From Solea solea (Eukaryota > Chordata > Actinopteri > Pleuronectiformes > Soleidae), in NCBI RefSeq assembly GCF_958295425.1, contig NC_081147.1, positions 1,695,690 through 1,759,689 of the forward strand: 64,000 nt of DNA, read 5' to 3'. The notes below the pieces were generated by a model, which worked only from the letters and a program-made list of their open reading frames with translations, had not been told where the DNA came from and made no database searches. Positions 38,600-51,020 of this stretch are shown in pieces. The translations under genes and the position numbers were made by a program. The number at the start of each line of letters is the position of its first letter. The first letter of the stretch is position 1.

Positions 38600-38720
38600 T
38601 CACGTCTTTATCTCACTCAATGGAGTTTGGTGTGGCAGAGTAAAGTGTTTTCAAAGTGACACAAACTTTGTTTTTTTGTCATAAAATGTTTTCCAACAGT
38701 GAGATAAAACAGCAAAAATA
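38600..38720. mobile_element. Foldback/MITE-like element, partial copy
   Basis: 'caatggagtttggtgtggca' and 'tttccaacagtgagataaaa' match one arm of the foldback family (compare 28441-28535 and 42650-42730). Only part of an arm is visible, ending about 165 bp before exon 3. Confidence 0.5.
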
Positions 38721-38829
38721 TCATAGCTTTCTGCAGGCAAGTGTCTACATAGCTCCTAACACAGGGGGGCGCTCACAGCACAGTTGGCACCACCTAAGGA
38801 CGTGCGCTACCCGCTGAAGAAGGATATAA

Positions 38830-39132
<303 letters not shown>

Positions 39133-39454
39133 TAATTGAAACGACGGCGCCGCTGATATTCGCCGCTTCCCCCGAAATTTCATTTTTATTTCCCTCTCAG
39201 AGATTAAGAGGCGTGTGCTCCACCGAGCGTTGCGAGGTTTCGTGCGCCTCATTGAGCCTCCCTCTCATTTCCAGCGCTTCGTTCGAAAAGAGGCGGCATC
39301 ACCAGTTCATCAGCGGCAAATTCATGCTCATTCATTACACAGAAAACCCATTAATGTGTCCATAAAACTGAACCATCAACCTTTTCAAACGGCATCGCGA
39401 GCAGACACACTGAGCCACAGGGCGTGTAACAGCAGAGGTCACAAAGTGTCAACT

Positions 39455-40250
39455 TTTCTGACCTTGTGAGGACCAATAGTAGAGACCAATACCTGGTCCT
39501 AAAGAGGCAGAACCTCATGGTACGTTCCAGTTGTAGACAGAAGTTGGAATTTCTGAGTTTCTTCAACAGGAAGTTTGACTTCTAACTCGGAAAGTTGGAG
39601 AAACCTCACCAACCCCAACCTGGGATTCCAGGAAATCAGTTGTTAGTCGTGGGAATGTTGCTACGCTGTTGGTGTGAGCAAATGTCCATGTAGATTGTTG
39701 TTATATATGATATTGCTAACAAAAGCTAACCAGGAATATGATTTTTCCAAGTGGAACGAAGGTCTTCTGCAATTCTGACTTTTGCTTTTCCGATGTAAAT
39801 GGAACTCTGCATCATTTCTGAAAAACTGTGTGTGTGTTCTTGTATCTGTTACCTCTTTAGGACATGTTTTGTCATAAACACTGACCTTGTCAGGCCCCTT
39901 AGTCCTCATGGAGACCAAAACCTGGTCCCAGTAAGGCAGAACCTCATGGTACAGTCCAGTTGTAATCGGATGTCACCGAGTTGTTTTATTTATTTCACAG
40001 TAAATCAATCGTACACATAGTAATGTGTTGCTACGCTGTAGTTTCGCGTACATCGTTGTTATATATTGTAATGCTAACAATAATCCCAGTTCCGAGTTCT
40101 GATGTAAATGGAACGCAGCGTCATCTCTGAGGAACTTTGTATTTGTTACCGTAGGACATTTTTTCTGTCGTAAACACTCAACCTTGTCAGGACCAGTAGT
40201 CCTCATGGAGACCAAAACCTGGTCCTAATAAGGCAGAACATCATTTCTTA
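39455..40250 (+). repeat. Tandemly duplicated interspersed repeat with GGACCAG motif
   Basis: The block 'tcctcatggagaccaaaacc' + 'tggtcc' + 'aaggcagaacctcat' occurs near 39900 and 40200, with a diverged form near 39475. Between them 'gttgctacgctgt', 'ttgttatatat' and 'gatgtaaatggaac' repeat in the same order. The spacings, about 425 then 300 bp, indicate two rounds of local duplication. Inverse-oriented relatives are at 40725-40815, 54708-54790 and 57601-57685, and a related segment lies at 52570-52770. Non-coding. Confidence 0.75.
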
Positions 40251-40458
40251 AAAGAACTGGTTTCAGTTCTTTTAAGAATTCTTTAAGAATCAGAACAGGA
40301 AATATTTGGCTTGTAGTTAGAGTTAGTCAGTAACTGGTTATGGTTAAGGTTAGTGATAGGAGGCTTGTTTTCATAGTTGCAGAGGTGAGTTCTTTGATCC
40401 AGTGATGCTGTGAAGATTCTGTTCTGGACCTGGACTAGAGAGAATCTCTCCATTCTCC

Positions 40459-40602
40459 ACACACACACACACACACTGACACTGCTGCTGTTGGGGCTGG
40501 AGCTCAGTGATAGATGGAGCTTGTAGAATGGCGCAGTGCTTGTTCAAGTCCCGGCGGTACATGACTTTATTTCTGTTTCTACACACACACACACACACAC
40601 AC
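40459..40602. repeat. Two (CA)n microsatellites
   Basis: CA runs at 40459-40476 and 40581-40602, about 100 bp apart. Confidence 0.93.
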
Positions 40603-40724
40603 AGATTTGTGCAGCTATTCTTCTCAACCAAAGCTTTATCCCAAACATTAACCATAACATGTTAACCCGAACCTAAACCTAACAACATTTAAATCTTAGT
40701 CCTAAACTTAACCTGTTCTTCAGA

Positions 40725-40815
40725 AATGAGGTTCTGCTTCATTAGGACCAGGTTTTGGTCTCCATGAGGACTACTGGTCCTGACAAGGTCAGTGTTTATG
40801 ACAAAAATCCCATGT
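40725..40815 (-). repeat. GGACCAG-motif interspersed repeat, inverse copy
   Basis: 'aggttctgcttcattaggac' followed by 'caggttttggtctccatgag' and 'gactactggtcctgacaagg' is the reverse complement of the repeat at 40165-40240. Confidence 0.8.
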
Positions 40816-41664
40816 CTGAAAATCCCATGAAATCTTAGACATAATGAAATCAAATTTGAAGATTCAGTATTTATTTATCTACTTTGTTTCACACTGAGCT
40901 TCAGAAATGTCTGTGAGTTTGAAAAATAACCAGAATTTGTCTCTGTGTTTTGCCAAATTCCCAAACATACAAAAACAGATGCGTAAATGTGAGATTTTAC
41001 CAAGTTTCATTTCAGATTTCCGCAGTTTAAATTCAGACTACGTCTCGTGTAAAAAGTGCTCCGTGCTCGTGTTTGTGAACGCACGATTATCTCCGCTGTA
41101 AATCAAGTCTCCCTGACTTTTCGCGGTGCCAGACTGCACTGACTGATGATCCTGACGCCTCCTCCCTTCTCTCCGTCGACACACACTCTCCTCATCATCT
41201 CAGGTTGTTTATCATATTCTCCGGCATCAGAAGAAAAAAAGCGACTCGCTCATGAAAGGTCAGGCTCGTTTGTTTCACGTGAAATATTCCGTCTAATAAA
41301 CCGTGATAAACGGCGAGCGGCTCCAGCTGAGACCGATCGCCGCTGCCGCCGCCGTCGCCTGATGGTATTTCGCACATGTGCCGCTCTGAGAGTGTGAATG
41401 CCACCTGTCGGCGTGGCCCCGCCTCCTTCCCGCGAGTTAAACCTAATGACGGTTCCAGCCTCGCGCGAAGTGGCCCAGCTCCATATTCTGAGAATAATTG
41501 ACAATTAGGGGGATGGAGGGCCGAGCTAAATGCCAACCCACGCTGCATCTGTGCAGCTGATTTATTCAGTCAGGATTGATTGAACTGCATATACAGAGCA
41601 AGTATGGAGCTCTGAGTGTGTGTGTGAGAGAGATTGCTCTGCTTTCATGTGTGGTTCTATGGCC

Positions 41665-42895
41665 GCAGTGGGGACACAAGGAAAAACTGATTTTAGCCAC
41701 GAAACAAAAGACTAACCTGATAAAATCTATATCAGCTGCAAAGTCTGCAACATAATCTTGCTGCTTTATCTCACGGTTACACTGAGGCCACGGCCACACA
41801 GATGCCACTTTGTCATTTTAAAAAGTTCCCTGTGAAGACAGCATCGATTCAGGGGCGTCGGTATGGACGGAGATATTACCTGAAACGACTCAAAACACTT
41901 TAATACATACGCCAGGCCTGTAAGTGGCGCTGTATCAAAAATGGAGAAGAAGAAAAGTTAGCCTGAAGATGATAAAAAGTTTGCTAAATGTTTTCAAAAA
42001 AGATAGCTATAAGTTAGCTAAACATTAGTCTGAAGATGATCTAAAGTCAGCCTAAATATGATTAAGTGTTATTAAAACATTTAAAAAACAAACAAACATG
42101 TTAGCTAAAAGCTACTCAAATGATAGCTGTAAATTAGCCAAAAAAGATGACTAAAAGTTAGTCTGAAGATGATCTTAAGTTGGCTAAAGGTTTTCAAAGT
42201 AAAAGTTCATTGTAAATGTTGTTGTTACGTCCCGTCATGTGGGGTTAAAGGTTAGGGAGGTCGGGCTAGGACGTCATCATTTTCGAAGTAGTGTATTCGC
42301 TGTCTGCACAGAAGCATGAGGCCGGTTCAGGTCCCCTAAAACGCAGTTTCCATGTGGACGGAACGCCTCTCGGACAAAAAAAAAGTAAGCATATTCGCCT
42401 AAACACATTTCCGTGTGGACAGCCCCTAATTTTTCCAACAGGAAACTGACGTTTCTGTCATTTTGGAAAACGCTCACTCTCCCACACCGAAGTCTGTAAA
42501 AATCAGCGATTTTACATCACAGCACACACGAGTTGTTGATCCACTGCTGCCTCCATCAGTAACTTCAAATGTCTTATTTTGAGACTTGGGTGTTTCATAT
42601 CCTTTGCCATACGAGACAGCAGCTCCTGCTATAATCACTGATTTTCTCTATGGAATTTTGTGTGGGGGAGTGAGAGGTTTATAAACTTCAGTTCCCTTTT
42701 AGAAAATCTGTCTAGCAGTGAGGAAAAAACAGGAACACCATTATTAATATATTGTAGACTCGAGCTGGTGTAAATTTTATGAGATGGGATTCAAATCTTT
42801 TCTTTTTTGACTGGCTATTCTCTCTTACCGTGGTTCTTGGCAGTCAGTAAGTACATCATACAGCTCCTCTTATGAAAAACTGAACTACCCCTTTG
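41665..42895. mobile_element. Foldback/MITE-like element, copy 3, split by an insertion
   Basis: 41665-41775 matches the outer left arm of copy 1 ('gattttagccacgaaacaaa', then 'ctgctttatctcac'). 42455-42895 carries the inner arms ('cactctcccacaccgaagtc' facing 'tttgtgtgggggagtgagag') and ends 'ctgaactacccctttgctg', which resembles the inverted terminal repeat of the family. The two parts are separated by another element (about 41786-42432). Confidence 0.6.
41786..42432. mobile_element. MITE-like insertion with TTAGCT minisatellite inside
   Basis: Ends are imperfect inverse relatives: 'ggccacggccacacagatgc' near 41785 and 'tttccgtgtggacagcccct' near 42408. Inside, at about 41950-42200, 'agttagcctgaagatgat' variants repeat several times with 30-60 bp spacing. 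Non-coding; target duplication not resolved. Confidence 0.5.
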
Positions 42896-43099
42896 CTGTA
42901 GTAGGTGTTTAATATTCACCACACAGATTCATTTTTAAATGTTTGTTCCCCTGTTGATCTCTGTAACCTCCCACAAACCTTAACTCCAGTTGAGAGAGTA
43001 ATTAGTGGAGACTAATTCTGCTGTACTTACAGAGTGAATCACTCAGGACTCATTACTGCGTCCGTCAGGAGCCAAAGAGAAAATCAGGTTATTATGTTA

Positions 43100-43104
<5 letters not shown>

Positions 43105-43170
<66 letters not shown>
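43105..43170. repeat. (TA)33 microsatellite
   Basis: Sixty-six bases of perfect TA, the longest dinucleotide run in the window. Confidence 0.98.
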
Positions 43171-43171
<1 letters not shown>

Positions 43172-43249
43172 CACTATTACAGAGACACAGCAGTTAAGTC
43201 ACAGAGTTTGACTTAACCCAGTTGTTTGTTTTCCAAACCTATACCACTT

Positions 43250-43560
43250 TAACCGTAGCTTCAAGTTAGCTAAAGGTTAGCCAAAAGGAGCTAGAATATA
43301 GCCAATCGATGATCAATGGTAAGGTACAGTAAGGTTAGCCTAAATATGATGAAGCGTTAGCTAAACATTTTCAAAAATATGTTAGCTAAAAGCTAGTCAG
43401 ATGATAGCTGGAAGTTAGCCATTAAGATGATCAAAAGTTGGCTAAAGGTTTTCAAAAAAGGTAGCTCTAAGTTAGCATAATGATAGCTGTAAGTTAGAAA
43501 ATAAAGATGATTGAAACATGTTCAAGGTTTTCAAAAACGGTAGCTTTTGGCTAAAGTTAG
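43250..43560. repeat. TTAGCT minisatellite, second locus
   Basis: 'aagttagctaaaggttagcc', 'agatgatcaaaagttggcta' and similar words repeat, closely related to 41950-42200. It may be part of another copy of the same MITE, but its ends are not clear. Confidence 0.6.
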
Positions 43561-45619
43561 GTTTTTCCAACTCTATCTCTGGTGACAAAGATGCTGATTC
43601 GCCAGCTTCCTGCGACAGTGGGAGTGAAATTACCATAATAATCCCACATTGACTTTGACGTGCAGCTTCTCAGCTTTCAGAAACCGCTAGAATTTTTCCA
43701 ACAGCACAAACTGTTGCGTAATTATGCTAACGCAAACGCGTCATCTGCAATACGCGCGGTGTTAAAGGGTTGAGTTCACTTTAACCTGATTCTTCACTGG
43801 TGATTTGTTAAATGAGTCCGTTTTTAAGAACCTGTTGATTTTTTTGTTTTCCTGAAGCAGCAGCAGCTTTATTTTTTGTGCCGCCTTCACGACCCTGTGA
43901 AATGAAATGATACCACATCGATGTGAGACTCACATCCACTTCCTGCCTGCGGCTACGCTTAACATTTAAAGATGCAACATTCCCTTCATTAGCGTCACTT
44001 ATACTGAAATGTATACACTCAAGCACAATTATTCACATGAGCTCACACAAATTTACCGTCGGCCAAATTCACTCAACTAACACAACCTGAAAATTCACGT
44101 CAGATCAGCAGTGATGGAAACGTCACAACCCAGTGAACAGGCTCATTTCTTCTTCTTCTACTTAATTTTTGTCCGTCTAGACGCTGAGTCAGAGACATTT
44201 TTAACACGAGCTGTTTATGCAGCAATTTAAATTCTTCATTTGTCGCTGAGTTTGAAAGACAAACCGGAATGATGTAAAAGTGATGTAAAAACACGTTTCC
44301 TCTCAACATTATCTTTGTTTTCCACGGTGTTTTCTTCCTTTACTACTGACTGCATGTTAACCAGCGCGTACCAACAAAATAACATCAGAAAGAATATGTT
44401 TTAAAACCCCATGTATACCTGATAGATTTGGCGTAGTAAGAAGGATATAACTCAGGAATAAACACACGCGCACACACACAAACATATTGATCTGATAAAC
44501 AGTGAAGGCTGAAGATCTCAGAGTCTGGATTTAACCTCCAACTGAGACTGGATGAAACATGTTAAAGGTGCAGAGTGCAACATTTAGCAGCTTTATTGGC
44601 AGAACGTGAATATACGACCCATAGGTATGTTTGTAAAAGGGTAGAATCTATGTAAAATAACGAAACATTTGCTTTGTGTTGTATTAGAATAAGTGTTAAA
44701 TTAGCAATACGGAATAAATAAACAGTGTAAAACGGAATACAGAATTAAATCAAAAAGGTTTGTCACCCATTTTGCTGAATAAAAATAACAAAATGAAAAT
44801 AACCTGATATTAGATCAATGTTAATAAATTCATAATCACTGATAAAATTTAAAAAGTTATTTTTACATGAAACTTGACATTTGAAATTTGAAAACACATG
44901 TTTTGAACAAATCAATCAATCAATCAATAAAAGTAGAAAATAAAAGTTTAAAATTGATATGAAAGCTTTTACAAAAATGGGTGCAATATGTAGGATTATT
45001 TAAAACCCAGGTTTATGGTACTAAAACTATAACAATACTTAACATAAAATTAAATAAAATGAAATGTGTGGCATTAAGAAAATGACTTTTAATTTTTTTA
45101 CGACATGATAAAAATCTGCAGCGGACCATCACTGCTGCTCTTTCTGAAGAGCCAGAGTTTCTCTGAGGCAGGATCACATATGTCCAACAGAGAAACTTAA
45201 TAAAGAATAGATGGAAAAAATAAAGAATAAATCTTATGTGAGAGGTTTTTCCTCAGTGACATGAGGATGATGTGGGACACAAAGATGTGGAGGAAAGTGA
45301 GGAGGGAAAGAATAAGAAAAACAGACTTGTTAAGGGTCACTGCACCGTTGACTCACGATGCCGTAACTCCACATGAAGCGAGGGATGGACAGATACGGGC
45401 AGATGAAGAGATGGATGACAGGCAGGATTTTGCGGTCGGCTGAGCAGCTGGTTATGGGCCTTCATCCATATGTCGTTTTCTGCTTCATGTGAATATGAGA
45501 GATTTCACCGATCGTGACGAGCTGTGGCCTCGAGCAACATCTGAGATCTTTTTCTCAAATCTTCCACCTCAGATTCTCCTCAGATGACAGAGTTCTACAC
45601 AGTATATATATGTGTATAT

Positions 45620-46240
45620 ATACAAGCAGAATTCGTTTACCAATAACAAAGGGTGTTCCTCAGGGGTCAGGTTTGGTTCCACTCCTTTTCACCACCATTA
45701 TTAATGACATATTCTCATCTTGAAGTGGTTGCAAAGTCAATTGTTACGCTGATGACACCATTATTTATATTGTGCAGCTGGAGAGTTTGCCATGAAAAAC
45801 CTACAGCTAACATTAAACCTACAGCTAGAATTTAATACTATCCTGTGGACGGTTGTGGGTTTGATTCTCGGCTCCAATGTGTTCTTGTGCAAGACAGTTC
45901 ACCCTGCCTTGCTCCTGGCAGCTGTGTAGTGTAAAGTGCTTTATAAACACAGACCATTTACCATTTATATATTTAAAGACAGAAGTTCCCTGAATTAATA
46001 ACAAAGGGTGTTCCTCAGGGCCCAGTTTTGGGTCCGGTCCTTTTCACCACATTTATTAAGAACCAATTATCTTTTCATGACACAAATTACATAGATTGTG
46101 TAGCTGTAGCGAGTTTGCCATTAAAAAAAAATGATTGCTAGCATTTAATTGCTAACCTGAATTTTTCTTTTTAGTCTCAATCTTAATTCAAATAAAATAA
46201 AATACATACATGTTTTTCAATGTCAAATAACAAAGTACCT
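45620..46240 (+). mobile_element. Two tandem LINE (CR1/L2-like) reverse-transcriptase fragments
   Basis: The first (45634-45790) reads PITKGVPQGSGLVPLLFTTI, then INDIFSS, a stop, then in the same frame SGCKVNCYADDTIIY. The second (45990-46090) repeats ITKGVPQGPVLGPVLFTTF and is followed near 46160-46210 by SLNLNSNK-like sequence that would lie further on in the enzyme. GVPQGS and YADD are hallmark reverse-transcriptase motifs; YADD contains the two catalytic Asp residues. Stops and frame breaks show both copies are dead. A SINE-like element separates them. Confidence 0.8.
45842..45970 (+). mobile_element. tRNA-derived SINE-like element
   Basis: Contains 'cggttgtgggtttgattctc', a B-box-like stretch, then 'gtgtagtgtaaagtgcttta' and 'acacagaccatttacc', a common fish SINE body and tail. 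It lies between the two LINE fragments. Confidence 0.6.
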
Positions 46241-46246
46241 CTGGTT

Positions 46247-46325
46247 TGTGGATTAGATTAGATTAGATTGGATTACATTAGATTAGACTTTATTGATCTC
46301 CCACCAGGGAAATCACTTGTTTCAG
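46247..46325 (+). repeat. ATTAG repeats and interspersed repeat tail
   Basis: 'gattagattagattggatta' leads into 'agactttattgatctcccac' and 'cagggaaatcac', a widespread fish repeat end. It follows directly on the LINE cluster. Confidence 0.6.
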
Positions 46326-47269
46326 CAGCAAAGAGGTCAGTACGATTCTAGTATAAGTATAGTATAAATGGAAATGGACACAAAAATACTAAAAAAGATA
46401 ACAATATAAATACAATATAGGATAAGTTATGTAAATGTGGATATTTACATAATGTAGAACATATAACCTTTCAGTTGTATATGATAGTTTTTCTGTTCTT
46501 TACGAAGCACAGACGAGCAGATTGATGTTCGGAGATTTGTCGCGGCACAAAGCTGGAGGTCACCGAGCTGCTGCTCGCTCTTTAGTCAAACATGAGGAGA
46601 TGGAGAGATACTGCAGGCAGACAGATAGACGGAGAGATGAAGAGAAGACAGAGGGTTTTCTCCTCAAAGACAAATCCTCTGGGCTCAACGTTTAGATTTC
46701 AAAAAACTGAGGAGAAAGAGATGTTAAATGAATGATTCTTTGAGGAGGGGTTTAGTTGCAAAGGATCTGCATTCTGATACATTTTTCATGTCAAAAACAA
46801 AGGAAAGCTTTTAAAGGCAAAGAGAGAAGCACCACTTAGTCCTGACTTCAGCTTTTCCTGGCAAGAGGAAAACTGTCTACAAGAGACAAAAAAAATAGAT
46901 TTCCCCAAAATGATGCACATAGTGTTAGGATCAATCCTTTTTCACCTCTTGTCCCGACCACTTATGCTATTGTTAGCAATACCAGTCGATAACCACGCTC
47001 TATGTGGTATTTTCTCACACAAACAGCGCAGGAACATGTCTACGACTGATTTACTGGGAAACAAAGACAATACAAAAGTGCTAATAATAGTGAAATTAGC
47101 AGTGTTCTTGTCATCTTGGAATCCTGACCTCTGGGTTTCTTGTAAATGAGTTTTTGCAGCGTGTACAATTTCATTGTTGTTTTGTGTGGTTTATTGTGTT
47201 TAAATTGTATTTATGTGTGTTAGAAAACACCTTAAACGTCTCTTGTTGTCTCTCGTTGTGGTCCTCTGA

Positions 47270-47527
<258 letters not shown>

Positions 47528-48859
47528 TGAGTGTGAGCTCCAGGGACATTTAATAAAAGTTCCACTATTTTGATAACATTTTACTTAAGTACAAGTAAAA
47601 GTACTGGTCTATGTACTCACATTAAGTTCTTGTGTCGTGCAAAAAGAACAAGGGAACACAAATCTCACATGAATTGTTATTAATTTAAGGCAAAACTTAA
47701 CAAACGTAAGTGCTGACAAAATAAAATATGTAAACACATAATGTGTCAGTCAAAATGGGTCAAAGGTGACAAATGTCACTCACACAGAGACCTTAAGTAA
47801 CGTCAATTCACCTGTCCTCATCGTTCACTTGTCCTCATCATTCACAACAGTAAAATTACAAATTTTACAAATTTACTTTAAAAGGTAAAGTACACAAAAA
47901 ACGATTGCAGTAACGCGAGTAAATGTAATTCTTTACTTTTCACCTCAGGTTAATTCACCTTGTTTGATATTTATTCTAGTCACTGAGCGTTCTGGCATCA
48001 AACTCAAGTTTCTTTTATTTTTTTTAAATAAACGTAAACATTCTGTCAAATCTCAACAATAAAAAAAAAAAAAACTGCAGTTAATAAAAACACCAGCTCG
48101 TTTATTGAAGGTGAAAAACGAGGATCCACAAAAGCTACAGAAAATCATTAATCTCTCACAAACAAGAGTCAAATTGGAGGAAAATTGATTCAAAAACCCT
48201 TCCATTATCTGCTCGGCAGGCGCGGCTGCAGAAACTGGGCAGGTAGAGCAGGTAATTGTCTGGGGCCCCTGAGCCGAGTCGGGCCCCGTGAGAATGTTTG
48301 GAAAGTTCTTAACGAGGCTCCGGGTCACGAGTTCACCGCTGCCAAAAACCTCAGAAACGCCAGATTTTTCTCTAATTTCAAAACATGACACTGATGAGTT
48401 GTAATCTGATAAGTAGTTGAATAAATTAGTAGTTTAATTATTTTTTAGTGGTTGAAATAATTAGCTGTAGCTACAGGGTTGAAAAAATCGATTTTAATGA
48501 ACAAATTAAGATAAATTAGTTTATGTGGTTGATTGAATTTGTTAATGTAGATTAATTCATTTGTGTTGTTACATAAATTTGTGTGGGCAGTGCAACTATT
48601 TTGAATTCATTAGTTTTACATGGTTGAAAAATGGTAGTTTAATTTGATAAATTCATTTGTTTGTTTAGTTTAGGGATGTAACGATTACCGGTATGACGAT
48701 AAACCGCGGTAAAATTCCCGACGGTTATCATACCGTTTCAAATTTTAATTATCGTTAAAACCGTGATTGATTACCGCAACTGATTACCGAAAAACTCACA
48801 GTGATACTGCTCATTTCCTGGAGAAGCAGCAGCACCTGAACGGCACTCGCTCAAGCGGG

Positions 48860-48871
48860 CGCGCATGCGCA
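48860..48871. promoter_or_regulatory. NRF1-like palindromic motif in the hAT element
   Basis: CGCGCATGCGCA fits the NRF1 consensus YGCGCAYGCGCR at every position. It lies 200 bp inside the hAT element, upstream of its BED-finger exon, where the parental element's promoter would be expected. Confidence 0.55.
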
Positions 48872-48939
48872 GTTTGCACTGTCTGTCCAGCGACAACACG
48901 GCTGAAGCCACCTACGCTCCAGAGATTACCCCCCGTAAA

Positions 48940-49112
48940 ATCAGAAATCTGGGCATATTTTGTATTTTTAAAGAGTGTTGAGAGTAAAATAATTGAAGAC
49001 AATCAATCCTTGTGCAGAAAATGCAAAAAAAAAATCTCCGCGAACTTCGCGGCGCGAAGCCACTTCCAATATGATGAGCCATCTCCGTGACCACCACACA
49101 CAACTTTTCAGC
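48940..49112 (+). pseudogene. Decayed BED-finger exon of a hAT transposase
   Basis: One frame reads KSEIWAYFVFLKSVESKIIE then DNQSLCRKCKKKI, the first half of a BED zinc finger (aromatic residues, then C-x2-C). Past an A-rich run the frame shifts, and EATSNMMSHLRDHHTQLFSG gives the second half with the His pair (H-x-x-x-H-H). The codon for the last Gly is followed by GTAAGT, a consensus donor, so the parental transposase was probably split here. The frameshift lies between about 49018 and 49062. This is a relic, not a host gene. Confidence 0.7.
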
Positions 49113-50327
49113 GGGTAAGTCAACAAAAACGGGATTTCGGAATAGTGGGAAACGTCATGGTTTGTCTCGCGAAAGCGAGTAGTGTGCAGGCGACAGGTAC
49201 CGTAGCAGACCAAAATGTGTTTGTTTCTGTGTTTTTTTATTTTATTTTTATGCTGTGTACGACCGCTGCTACTTAATTATTATCCGACACAGAGTGAGGA
49301 CCTGTGTGTGTGTGTGTGTGTCAGTCAGTCAGATGATAATTATTAATAATAATAATAATAATGATAATAATAATAATAATCATATAATATAAAATATCTT
49401 TTTTTAAATAAAACTTGGTTAAAAGATTTCAGTGTGTGTGTGTTCAGTACTTTTGGAACATTTTGAACACATCTAACAATACCGTGATAATATTGATAAC
49501 CGTGATAATTTTGGTCACGATAACCGTGATATGAAATTTTCATATCGTTACATCTCTAGTTTAGTTAATTCATTTTTATGTGGTTTAATTCATTCATTTT
49601 ACGTAGTTGGAGAAACATTTTACAAAGATAAATTAGTAACGTTTGTTTATGAAGTTGTTTTAGTAGTTTAATTACTTTCTCATGTTCACATTGAATAAAT
49701 TCATTAACCAAGATTAATTATTTTACCTGCTTGATACAAATTTAACTTAATTTATTCCACATGTTGCTGTAGTTTTTACATAGTTGGGAAAACAGTGAAG
49801 AAATTACTTTACATAGAAAAATTAGCTCATTTAGTTGTGTTTACGTGGTTGAATAAATAAGTGAAAAATGATGTGTTTATATTGAAATAAATTGTCAACA
49901 TAGTATAAATAGTTTACCCTCAATATAATAGTTTATGTACTTGATTAAATTAGTTCAGTTTAAATAAGAGTTATTTTTAAACTGAGACACTCACACCTGG
50001 CCCCCCGGGTTCCCCTTAGTCTACGCTCCCCATATCCCTTAAAAACGGCCCTGCCTGATATTTAAAATCAATTTAAAACAGTAAACAGGAAAAGTGTCCA
50101 TTTGTTGCATGAGATGAGGGAGGATGTTTCAAGTGACAGCAAACTAAAGCAGAAACGATGATGGAGGACTTCCTGTTGACAACGTTCTAGAGACCTTCAT
50201 CCATCCAGAGCTGGAGGTTTTTATTTCCTTGTTGGCTCTTTTTTCCTCTCCGTATCTGTAAGTCGTCTTTCTCAAGGCTCTCAGAGTTATAGGTTGCCTT
50301 CAGCTGACAAATCTTTTCATCCTGCCT

Positions 50328-50353
50328 CTGCTGCTGCTGCTGCTGCTGCTGCT
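50328..50353. repeat. (CTG)n trinucleotide repeat
   Basis: About eight to nine CTG units, non-coding. Confidence 0.95.
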
Positions 50354-50944
50354 GATTTACCCTGAGCAGAGGTAATAAAAGTGAGGAGGCAGCAGCAGCA
50401 GTGGTGATGGTGGTGTTGGTAATCTACTCAGCCTCTTAGTATTCCAGAGGCGACTCTGATCCGTTATCAACCTGAGTTTTCACCTTCATGTCCAGCAGCA
50501 GCAGCCGTAGAAAGAGAGTGGCCTTTTATAAATATCATCAGAACGATACACGGCTTTTCATTTTTTAACTTGACAACATCAGAACGAGGCTTCGCTCGAT
50601 CTCAATCTCGATGCGGCTCGGGATATCAAAGCATCTCGAGGGACGAGCGAGAAAATGGATCTTGTAAATGCTGTTTACTCTTTTTTTTCTTTTTTTATTA
50701 TGGGATGTTTATCGCTCCGTCGCTGGAGCAGCAGCAGCAGCAGCATGAGGAGAATTCATGACTGGATGACAAAGTATCGTCTCTGAGATCGGACGAGCCG
50801 CTGCTCTTGAAGTGACTCGTGGTCTCGTGTAGAAAATAGAAGTCATTTTTCCTGATGTCTTATTTCTGGATGATTGAATACAAGGCTCAACAGAATCTTT
50901 TTTTTTCTAAGATAATGTAAATAAAGAAACCACTACCTACATTA

Positions 50945-51020
50945 GCACAGTGGTCAGCAACCTGCGGCTCGTGGGCCAAAACTGGCCCGCCAGCAAAAAT
51001 ACCTGGCCCGGGAGATGAAG
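50945..51020. repeat. hAT-like element end with GGCCC motifs
   Basis: 'tggtcagcaacctgcggctc', 'gtgggccaaaactggcccgc' and 'tggcccggg' resemble the end of old hAT-type repeats found across vertebrates. The opposite end was not found. Confidence 0.45.

Larger units (their letters stand above)
48671..49558 (+). mobile_element. Non-autonomous hAT transposon with 8-bp target duplication
   Basis: Starts TAGGGATGTAACGAT and ends ATCGTTACATCTCTA, an imperfect inverted repeat, and is bracketed by GTTTAGTT on both sides (48663-48670, 49559-49566). An 8-bp duplication is the hAT signature. The subterminal regions are rich in ACCGTGATAA/ACCGCGGTAA-type motifs in both orientations, likely transposase binding sites. 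The interior keeps a decayed first exon with a BED finger (48940-49112), but no transposase catalytic part is left in its 888 bp, so it could only move in trans. It also contains a TG run (49303-49322) and an ATA/AAT-rich run. Confidence 0.9.

Noticed and set aside
46910..47149. Open frame of 79 codons shortly before exon 4
   Set aside because: No similarity to the receptor, no splice signals matching its ends, and no known domain.
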